From positions 1-8,039 of the forward strand of contig JAOULB010000079.1 of NCBI GenBank assembly GCA_029882235.1: DNA of 8,039 nucleotides, read 5' to 3'. The notes under the pieces were generated by a model that ran no database searches, had not been told where the DNA came from, and saw only the letters and a program-made list of their open reading frames with translations. The position numbers were made by a program, and so were the translations under genes. The stretch is from Gammaproteobacteria bacterium (lineage in GTDB: Bacteria > Pseudomonadota > Gammaproteobacteria > UBA6429 > Thiohalophilaceae). Of this stretch, positions 1-4,814 are shown in pieces. How positions within the stretch are numbered: the stretch's first letter is position 1; each line of letters begins with the position of its first letter.

Positions 1-281
1 ATGATCAACTCGTTAACTTCCAGCCAGTGTCAGGTAATAAAGTTAGCTGGTCTGAGCATATGGCCTTACCTGAAGACGTGTATGAGGACATGCTGTCGCT
101 CTATCGCGGTAAGGGGCTGACGATGGAAAGAGTCATTCTCGATCTGCATAGTGGTCGTTTATTTTCTGGCGTGGGTGTTTATTTAATGGATATTGTCGCG
201 CTATTGATGATTTTTCTGGCAGTAAGTGGTGGCTGGATCTGGGCTAAGCGCATTCTGCGCGAACGAAAACGACTGCATTAA
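1..281 (+). CDS. C-terminal end of a PepSY-type membrane protein (5' partial)
   Basis: The reading frame is open from base 3 to the left edge, so the gene starts outside the window; a GTG at 27 is an internal codon, not the start. The visible 92 residues end with a motif typical of the last membrane helix of PepSY-associated TM proteins: ILDLHSGRLF, a hydrophobic segment (VYLMDIVALLMIFLAVSGGW), then a basic tail ending RERKRLH. In this family the membrane helices flank periplasmic PepSY domains and occur in iron-uptake or respiratory-associated proteins; the role here cannot be told from the fragment. The stop TAA lies at 279-281 and is followed by no T-rich terminator. The PepSY assignment rests on remembered motif resemblance and on only the last helix, so the subfamily is open. 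Confidence 0.7.
   Translation, partial: DQLVNFQPVSGNKVSWSEHMALPEDVYEDMLSLYRGKGLTMERVILDLHSGRLFSGVGVYLMDIVALLMIFLAVSGGWIWAKRILRERKRLH
83..98 (+). repeat. 16-base direct repeat, copy 1
   Basis: The sequence TGAGGACATGCTGTCG occurs here inside the PepSY-type coding region and again, exactly, at 3189-3204 in an intergenic region. It contains the small inverted repeat GACA-TGC-TGTC. The match ends sharply at both sides. It may be a chance match or a protein-binding site. Confidence 0.5.
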
Positions 282-299
282 TGCATGGGCTTGTAAAAG

Positions 300-308
300 T
301 GTTATGAT
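300..308 (+). promoter_or_regulatory. Candidate extended -10 promoter for the 399-residue gene
   Basis: TGT followed by TATGAT fits an extended sigma-70 -10 element (TGn plus five of six consensus bases). No good -35 box is visible 16-19 bases upstream, which extended -10 promoters tolerate. Transcription would start near 314-316, giving a leader of about 33 bases. This is a consensus match only. Confidence 0.4.
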
Positions 309-309
309 C

Positions 310-344
310 TTCCCTGATTAAACAAAATTTAATTCACCAGGGAA
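310..344 (+). promoter_or_regulatory. Long dyad / hairpin covering the ribosome-binding site of the next gene
   Basis: TTCCCTG (310-316) pairs with CAGGGAA (338-344), and directly inside it ATTAAA (317-322) pairs with TTTAAT (328-333) around a CAAAA loop. That makes thirteen base pairs with one four-base bulge (334-337). The 3' arm contains AGGGA, the only Shine-Dalgarno-like element before the GTG at 349. There is no U-tract after it on either strand, so it is unlikely to be an intrinsic terminator. It could act as an RNA hairpin blocking ribosome entry or as a DNA operator just downstream of the -10 box. Confidence 0.5.
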
Positions 345-348
345 TCAT

Positions 349-1548
349 GTGGACTTTTCCTTAACACGTTTAGAGAACGACGAAATATTAACCGCCCGAT
401 CTGAAGCAATTCGTAAAGGCAATGATATTGAAGCCCTGGAGCCATTCGCTCGCGCCTATCTGGGCCTGTTTTATGATATTGATAGTAAGACTGAGCCTGC
501 TGCAAGAATTGATTTGCTCGTCAATCCGGAACTGGCAAAAAATATTCACGCTGGCTTTGTTGCTGCATTACAGAATCAGGCCATACCGGATTGTGAAGCC
601 ATTGCCACAGCCTATACCAATAATGAACATCTGGAACTGGCCTATGTTGTGCTGGTTGGTATGGATATGCTCGAGCAAAACAATAAAGCAGGTATGCAGG
701 CATTACCAAAAGCAACATTACAGGCGGCAGTCTGTTTTCATTTAACTACCAGTACCTTTCATCATAATAACTGGTACGAATCCTTGTTGCTTGAACAGCC
801 GGGTCTGGTTGGTGATGCACTACTGACGATGTGGCGACCACTGTTGCATAACAAGGCCAGTCTCTTACCCGGCCTGCACGAAATATTAAAGAATGAGAAG
901 TACCATAAAGTGCTTTCCCATATTATCGTGCCGCTACTGAGTGTCTGGGTCGAATGTCGACCCCAGGAGTTATCAGTCTTACTGCAGTATGCGCTTGAAA
1001 AATCCGATCATGAACAATTTATCGCAGTTGCAAAAGATATACTTGATGATTCTGAAAACTTGCCAATACGTAATCATGTCTACTGGCTGGCGAGTGTCTT
1101 CATGATTGACCCAGAGGCATATGGACAGACGCTGATTAATTTTACCGGTCAGGAGAAAATGAAGCTATTGCCCTTGCTTGATTTTACGCTGGCTATTCTT
1201 ACCAATAAAGACCGATCACTCAGCCTCTCACCGATGGCGTATGCCTATTTGATTCGCTGTCTGGCGGTGAGATTTACGCCACAGGAAGATAGCTATGGCA
1301 ATTTAGGTGAGATTACAATGAAGGTGCTATGGTTGTTTAATCAGTTAGCCAATGATAAATCCGAGCAGGCCAAGGAGGCATTGCAATGGCTGCAGAAAAT
1401 TCGGGTACTGAAATTATATAAAGATGTTTTTGTGCAAATGCAAAAACAACAATCAACAGATGCAATTCTTGAGCTTGATGCCTTTGTAACTTCGCTTCGA
1501 GAGCCCGGTTATTTGCGCATGAAAAAGAAATGGTCAGATAGTCGTTAA
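349..1548 (+). CDS. Uncharacterised all-helical cytoplasmic protein, 399 aa
   Basis: I do not recognise this family with confidence. The start is GTG at 349: an in-frame TAA at 319 limits the upstream extent, no ATG lies between, and AGGGA sits about five bases before the GTG. The protein has no signal peptide and no convincing membrane helix. It reads as a succession of amphipathic helices of about 15-25 residues with frequent Leu, Ala and Glu, as in HEAT/TPR-like solenoids, though no consensus repeat is clear. No catalytic motif (Walker box, HxH, GxSxG) is visible. The C-terminal third (about residues 300-385: an RFTPQ segment, a run of helices with paired EAL/LQ positions, then Gln-rich helices) faintly recalls helical tails found on large NTPases; this is a memory-based impression. 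It probably has its own promoter (300-308). It is not part of an obvious pathway with its neighbours. Confidence 0.85.
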   Translation: MDFSLTRLENDEILTARSEAIRKGNDIEALEPFARAYLGLFYDIDSKTEPAARIDLLVNPELAKNIHAGFVAALQNQAIPDCEAIATAYTNNEHLELAYVVLVGMDMLEQNNKAGMQALPKATLQAAVCFHLTTSTFHHNNWYESLLLEQPGLVGDALLTMWRPLLHNKASLLPGLHEILKNEKYHKVLSHIIVPLLSVWVECRPQELSVLLQYALEKSDHEQFIAVAKDILDDSENLPIRNHVYWLASVFMIDPEAYGQTLINFTGQEKMKLLPLLDFTLAILTNKDRSLSLSPMAYAYLIRCLAVRFTPQEDSYGNLGEITMKVLWLFNQLANDKSEQAKEALQWLQKIRVLKLYKDVFVQMQKQQSTDAILELDAFVTSLREPGYLRMKKKWSDSR

Positions 1549-1562
1549 GCCAAATTATTTCC

Positions 1563-1571
1563 TGCTATACT
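1563..1571 (+). promoter_or_regulatory. Candidate extended -10 promoter for the hydrolase gene
   Basis: TGC followed by TATACT forms an extended -10 element (five of six bases plus TGn) 49 bases before the ATG at 1621. There is no recognisable -35. Transcription would start near 1578, leaving a leader of about 43 AT-rich bases that contains a weak A/T hairpin (1580-1598). Confidence 0.4.
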
Positions 1572-1620
1572 TTTCAGTAATTCCTTCAATATAAGAATCA
1601 ATAACACTGACTGTATAAAT

Positions 1621-2544
1621 ATGCTGCGGCTGCTTCGATATATATTTATTTTTCTTCTGCTTTCAATATCCGCTTTATTGGCTTACATCCTTATACCGGT
1701 TATGTCGGATCCAACCGTCGATGTAATCGAAAGAAAAGGAAAGTTAATTCAGTCAAACCAGGAAGGCATTGCCAGCTTCGGGCAAATGGATTATTTCAAT
1801 TACACGCTGAGATCAGATACTGGATTAAAAGTGTTATTGAGTGTACGCAAACCAAAGTCTCATAATAAACCCTTACCTGTAGTTATGCTGCTTGGCGGCC
1901 ATCGCACTGGACGTAATGCAGTCAGATTAATAGAAACAGAAAAGCCCGTCATAGTCGCTGCGCTTTCATATCCCCATGATGCAAACCCTTATGCCAAAGG
2001 AATTGATGTTTATCAATACATTCCAGAATATTCAAAGGCATTTAGAGATATGGCGCCAGCAATATTACTCGCATTTGATTTTCTGGCAAAGCAGGACTAT
2101 GTCGACAGCTCACGAATGGAACTTGCTGGAATTAGCCTCGGTGCGTTTCTGGTGAGTGTGGCGGCAAGTAAGGATGATCGTATTCGACGGCTTTGGCTAA
2201 TTCATGGTGCGGGTGAGTCAGAAAAGGTGATTAACCATAATCTACGTCATCGCTTTCCAAATGATGTTGTTCGAGACTGGACGGCAAAGCTATTAACCAT
2301 GCTTTGTTATGGCGACTATGTCAGTCCCGAAAAATGGGTGCAGAGAATTTCGCCGCGAAAACTGGTTGTGATTAATGCACGTGACGATGAGCGCTTACCC
2401 GCATCTGCAGTTAGTACATTGCATAAGGCTTTGCCCGACCAGACTGAAATCATCTGGATGGAAGGTAAACATGTTGAACCGGGCAGAAAAGATGTCATCA
2501 ACGAACTCACTGAAATGGTATTTCAGCGAGTCGTTGCAGAATAA
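1621..2544 (+). CDS. Membrane-anchored alpha/beta-hydrolase, 307 aa
   Basis: Residues 5-27 form one hydrophobic helix after a short basic N-terminus, so the protein is probably anchored in the inner membrane with its catalytic domain in the periplasm, or is a secreted/lipid-facing enzyme. The rest fits the alpha/beta-hydrolase fold. The nucleophile elbow is G-I-S-L-G with Ser172, a candidate oxyanion segment LGGHRTG lies at 91-97, the acid is probably Asp255 or Asp256 (INARDDERLP), and the histidine is His284 (EGKHVEP). The substrate is unknown; an esterase or dienelactone-hydrolase-like activity is possible. No clear Shine-Dalgarno precedes the ATG, but the start is supported by the N-terminal helix and by the absence of other upstream start codons close by. 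The stop codon directly abuts the stop of the convergent slyD. Confidence 0.88.
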   Translation: MLRLLRYIFIFLLLSISALLAYILIPVMSDPTVDVIERKGKLIQSNQEGIASFGQMDYFNYTLRSDTGLKVLLSVRKPKSHNKPLPVVMLLGGHRTGRNAVRLIETEKPVIVAALSYPHDANPYAKGIDVYQYIPEYSKAFRDMAPAILLAFDFLAKQDYVDSSRMELAGISLGAFLVSVAASKDDRIRRLWLIHGAGESEKVINHNLRHRFPNDVVRDWTAKLLTMLCYGDYVSPEKWVQRISPRKLVVINARDDERLPASAVSTLHKALPDQTEIIWMEGKHVEPGRKDVINELTEMVFQRVVAE

Positions 2545-3030
2545 TTAGTGGTGATGACCACCAGGACCATGGACATGGCCGTGTGAAAGTTCTTCTTCAC
2601 TGGCATCACGAATATCAACCACCGTCACATCAAAATTCAGGTTCATTCCTGCAAGGGGATGATTACCATCAATAACAACATTGTCATCGGTCACTTCAAC
2701 AACGGTAATGGTAATGTTGTTTCCATCCGGATCAGCCGCATGGTATTGAGCACCAACATTGATTTCATCAATGCCCTCGAACATTTCTTTAGAAACAGAT
2801 TGCACCTTGCTCTCATCATGCACGCCATAAGCTTCTTCTGGTTTAACTGATACAGAGAGTGAATCGCCTGCTGCCTTGCCTTCAAGCGCATTTTCAAGCC
2901 CGGGGATAATATTTTCAGCACCATGTAAATAGGCGAGTGGCTCGGCGCCTTCCGATGTGTCGATTATCTGACCTTCATCATCTTTAAGTGTGTAGTCGAT
3001 CGTAACGACTGTATTTTTACCGATTTGCAT
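2545..3030 (-). CDS. slyD: FKBP-type peptidyl-prolyl cis-trans isomerase, SlyD-like, 161 aa
   Basis: The protein catalyses cis-trans isomerisation of prolyl bonds and acts as a cytoplasmic folding chaperone. The FKBP half is clear: VTIDYTLKDDEG near the N-terminus, then PLAYLHGAENIIPGLENALEG (31-51) and the KPEEAYG segment (63-69). The insert-in-flap chaperone domain spans about 70-125, and the fold is completed by HPLAGMNLNFDV (124-135), a hallmark of SlyD/SlpA proteins. The tail is rich in His (150, 152, 154, 159-161), compatible with nickel or other metal binding, but it is short and lacks the cysteines of the E. coli tail. The start is ATG at 3030 rather than an upstream in-frame GTG at 3066, because GGAGG lies eight bases before this ATG. 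Whether it serves hydrogenase nickel delivery, as in E. coli, cannot be judged here. Confidence 0.93.
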   Translation of the reverse strand: MQIGKNTVVTIDYTLKDDEGQIIDTSEGAEPLAYLHGAENIIPGLENALEGKAAGDSLSVSVKPEEAYGVHDESKVQSVSKEMFEGIDEINVGAQYHAADPDGNNITITVVEVTDDNVVIDGNHPLAGMNLNFDVTVVDIRDASEEELSHGHVHGPGGHHH

Positions 3031-3038
3031 TCCTGGTT

Positions 3039-3043
3039 CCTCC
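3039..3043 (-). promoter_or_regulatory. Ribosome-binding site of slyD
   Basis: A perfect GGAGG on the minus strand lies eight bases before the ATG at 3030. It decides the start in favour of this ATG and against the in-frame ATG and GTG codons further upstream, which would place the site inside the coding region. Confidence 0.8.
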
Positions 3044-3072
3044 ATCCAATTAGCTAAAAAGTTCACTGCATT

Positions 3073-3087
3073 TGTTAACGCGTAACA
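3073..3087. promoter_or_regulatory. Inverted repeat in the slyD leader, possible operator
   Basis: TGTTA and TAACA flank a five-base centre (ACGCG). The site lies between the predicted slyD -10 box and its ribosome-binding site, where a repressor could act. The arms are only five bases long, so chance is possible. Confidence 0.25.
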
Positions 3088-3106
3088 GGAGGGGTAGGCG
3101 GGTCCC

Positions 3107-3135
3107 GATATATTAGGCGAATATTAAAATGACAG
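3107..3135 (-). promoter_or_regulatory. Candidate sigma-70 promoter for slyD
   Basis: On the minus strand CTGTCA (3135-3130) and TATATC (3112-3107) are separated by 17 bases; each matches four of six consensus positions. Transcription would start near 3100, giving a leader of about 70 bases. The palindrome AATAAT-TTGG-ATTATT (3136-3151) lies just upstream of the -35 box and could be an activator or repressor site. Confidence 0.3.
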
Positions 3136-3188
3136 AATAATTTGGATTATTTTAGCACGACATGACTGCTTTTTATACCGGACACCAC

Positions 3189-3204
3189 TGAGGACATGCT
3201 GTCG
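3189..3204 (+). repeat. 16-base direct repeat, copy 2
   Basis: This is an exact second copy of TGAGGACATGCTGTCG (first copy at 83-98). Here it is intergenic and ends six bases upstream of the predicted -35 box of the small membrane-protein gene, a position suitable for a regulator. The inner GACA-TGC-TGTC is a perfect short dyad. Confidence 0.5.
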
Positions 3205-3209
3205 AGCTT

Positions 3210-3238
3210 TTGTTGAATTGGGTGATTCATGCTATGTT
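3210..3238 (+). promoter_or_regulatory. Candidate promoter for the small membrane protein gene
   Basis: TTGTTG (3210-3215) and TATGTT (3233-3238) are separated by 17 bases, and TGC precedes the -10 box, giving an extended -10. The start of transcription would be near 3245, about 23 bases before the ATG at 3268. Confidence 0.5.
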
Positions 3239-3267
3239 AATCGAAACCATATATATAGAGTGAGATT

Positions 3268-3483
3268 ATGCGCTATCGAATTGAAGAATTTGGCTCGCAG
3301 GTGCCGCCACAACACGCCGGCGATGATTCAATGTTATTCGCAGTTGTTATCGGATTTTTTATTGGTATTGCATTAACGTATCTGGCCGTTCGTGGCAAGC
3401 AGCGCTGGTTGCTGTTCTGGGGAGGAGGCCTTGTGCTGGTGAGTATTGTGTATTTTGTTGCCTTTGCGATGGGATATACCTAA
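3268..3483 (+). CDS. Small two-helix membrane protein of unknown function, 71 aa
   Basis: I do not recognise the family. The first 20 residues are polar (MRYRIEEFG, then a PPQHAGDD segment). Two hydrophobic helices follow at about 22-40 and 47-68, joined by a short basic loop (RGKQR), which by the positive-inside rule puts the loop in the cytoplasm and both ends in the periplasm. A G-x3-G motif in helix 1 (Gly29, Gly33) and a GGG at the start of helix 2 could support helix packing. The gene is preceded by a good promoter candidate and a GAGTGAG-like ribosome-binding site, which argues that it is real. Its stop codon overlaps the end of the convergent greB by four bases. Confidence 0.75.
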   Translation: MRYRIEEFGSQVPPQHAGDDSMLFAVVIGFFIGIALTYLAVRGKQRWLLFWGGGLVLVSIVYFVAFAMGYT

Positions 3484-3992
3484 GCGTCCTCAGGTTTTCC
3501 ATCATAACGGACATCAAGAATAATATACTCAGTTTCGCCTTTTGGGCTTTTAACCAGTACTTCGTCATCGACTGATTTTTTCATCAATGCCTTCGCCATG
3601 GGGGAATCAAGACTGATGTAGGCAGGGTCGAGATCAAATTCATCAGCACCCACTATTCGGTAAAGATGTGACTTCCCCGATGGATCTTCCAGAGCTATCC
3701 AGGCACCGAAGAAGACCTGATCCTTATTCTCCGGAACGGTGTCAACAATAGTTAAATCAGGTAAGCGTTTTTGTAAATAGCGAATGCGTCGATCAATTTC
3801 ACGTAGCTCTTTTTTGCGATAAATGTACTCAGCATTTTCAGAGCGATCACCCTCGGCGGCCGCAGCAGACAGGGCTTTAGTCACATCTGCACGTCGTTTC
3901 CATAACTGCTTTAGCTCAGACTCAAGTATTTGATAGCCATCTGCAGTAATATAGGGTGAAGATTTGGGTTGCGGGGGGCGATATCTACTCAT
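3480..3992 (-). CDS. greB: Transcription elongation factor GreB, 170 aa
   Basis: GreB enters the secondary channel of RNA polymerase and stimulates cleavage of backtracked RNA. The N-terminal coiled coil shows the diagnostic GDRSENAEY loop with acidic tip residues Asp49 and Glu52, followed by KKELREIDRRIRYL. The C-terminal FKBP-like domain has FFGAW (95-99), YRIVGADE (111-118) and LDSPMAKALMKK (128-139). Basic residues in the coiled coil and the W-rich ELKQLW favour GreB over GreA. The protein is about 12 residues longer at the N-terminus than E. coli GreB because of a Pro-rich MSRYRPPQPKSSPYI leader that I recall from other proteobacterial GreBs. ATG at 3992 is preferred over an in-frame TTG at 4001. 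There is no Shine-Dalgarno, and a TATAAT on the minus strand ends eight bases before the ATG, so the message may be leaderless. Confidence 0.95.
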   Translation of the reverse strand: MSRYRPPQPKSSPYITADGYQILESELKQLWKRRADVTKALSAAAAEGDRSENAEYIYRKKELREIDRRIRYLQKRLPDLTIVDTVPENKDQVFFGAWIALEDPSGKSHLYRIVGADEFDLDPAYISLDSPMAKALMKKSVDDEVLVKSPKGETEYIILDVRYDGKPEDA

Positions 3993-4000
3993 GTTTTTCA

Positions 4001-4008
4001 ATTATAAT
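4001..4008. promoter_or_regulatory. Palindromic TATAAT, possible shared -10 for greB and the phosphoesterase gene
   Basis: ATTATAAT reads TATAAT on the plus strand (4003-4008) and on the minus strand (4006-4001). It is the only perfect -10 box in the 60-base divergent gap. Neither direction has a good -35 box at 16-18 bases. Rightward transcription would leave about 38 bases of leader; leftward would start at or within a few bases of the greB ATG. Confidence 0.35.
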
Positions 4009-4052
4009 TTGAATATGTGTACAACACTAATCCAGCAGTTTAGGCTTATTGC

Positions 4053-4790
4053 ATGAAGATAGCGATCATCTCGGACATCCACAGTAACCTGGAAGCGCTA
4101 CAGGCCTGTTTACAAAAAGCGGCATCGCTGGGTGTTGATCAATATGCCTGTCTTGGCGATGTTGTTGGTTATGGGCCGGATCCTGCGGAAACGCTTGAAA
4201 CGATCCGCGCATTGCCCAAGCTGGTTATCGTCCGTGGTAATCATGAAGAGGCCCTGTTTGGTACGTATTATAAAGGTCTGCGCGAGCATATTCGGGCCAC
4301 CATTGACTGGACCCGCGAACAGCTCTCAACAGAGCAGCGTGAATATCTGAAAAATCTGCCTTATCAGACCTCTCTAGCGGAATTTCATCTGGTGCATGCC
4401 TCGGCAAAAAATCCACAAAAGTGGCCCTATGTGTACGACACTGAGCTGGCACGTGACTGTATGCAGGCGAGTGACCGTCGGCTGACATTTCTTGGTCATA
4501 CCCACTACCCAGAAGTTTATTATGAAGGTCCATCAGGCGAGGTTTTATGCCACACACCACAAGCAGGTGTGAGTATCCCTATCTATACCAGCAGCCGTTA
4601 TGTCATTAATGTCGGTTCGGTCGGGCAGCCACGGGATGATAATAATGCAGCCAGTTTTGTTGTGTACAATTCAGCAGAGAAAGATGTTACCTTTCATCGT
4701 GTGCCTTATGATTTTTCAATCACAGCGAAAAAAATTATTGATCGTGGGCTACCACAGTTATTTGCTGAACGCCTTGCAACCGGGAACTAG
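4053..4790 (+). CDS. Calcineurin-like metallophosphoesterase, 245 aa
   Basis: This is a dinuclear-metal phosphoesterase with all core motifs: D-I-H (Asp8, His10), GDVVGYGP with Asp36, GNHE (Asn63, His64), His115 and GHTH (His149, His151). The C-terminal NVGSVGQPRD motif (186-195) places it in the compact cytoplasmic YfcE/PrpE-like branch, whose members include phosphodiesterases and diadenosine-tetraphosphate or protein phosphatases. The usual GNHD is GNHE here, a mild change. The ATG at 4053 has a weak AGG eight bases upstream. The gene lies 24 bases before the kinase/UspA gene on the same strand, so it may be co-transcribed with it; that it reverses the kinase's phosphorylation is attractive but only inference. 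Substrate is unknown. Confidence 0.9.
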   Translation: MKIAIISDIHSNLEALQACLQKAASLGVDQYACLGDVVGYGPDPAETLETIRALPKLVIVRGNHEEALFGTYYKGLREHIRATIDWTREQLSTEQREYLKNLPYQTSLAEFHLVHASAKNPQKWPYVYDTELARDCMQASDRRLTFLGHTHYPEVYYEGPSGEVLCHTPQAGVSIPIYTSSRYVINVGSVGQPRDDNNAASFVVYNSAEKDVTFHRVPYDFSITAKKIIDRGLPQLFAERLATGN

Positions 4791-4804
4791 ATAAATCTGA
4801 CGCT

Positions 4805-4808
4805 GGAG
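4805..4808 (+). promoter_or_regulatory. Ribosome-binding site of the kinase/UspA gene
   Basis: GGAG lies six bases before the ATG at 4815, an optimal distance, and supports that start. It sits in the 24-base gap after the phosphoesterase stop codon. Confidence 0.65.
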
Positions 4809-4814
4809 TCAGGT

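Noticed and set aside
27..281. Complete 84-residue gene starting at GTG 27
   Set aside because: The frame is open back to the window edge and the upstream residues continue the same protein, so this is the end of a longer gene.
1580..1598. A/T-rich stem-loop between the helical protein and the hydrolase as a terminator
   Set aside because: The stem is weak, interrupted by a bulge, and no U-tract follows.
2548..2561. Hairpin GTGGT-GATG-ACCAC at the end of slyD as a terminator
   Set aside because: It is formed by His codons of the slyD tail, is only five base pairs, and is followed by no clear T-run on either strand.
2545..3066. slyD starting at GTG 3066 with 12 extra residues
   Set aside because: GGAGG lies eight bases before the ATG at 3030, and the protein from that ATG begins like other SlyD proteins.
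3480..4001. greB starting at TTG 4001
   Set aside because: The ATG at 3992 gives the MSRYRPP start seen in other GreBs, and nothing upstream of the TTG resembles a ribosome-binding site.
4225..4560. Minus-strand open frame of 111 codons inside the phosphoesterase gene
   Set aside because: It is opposite a clearly conserved coding sequence with intact catalytic motifs, and its own translation shows no recognisable domain.
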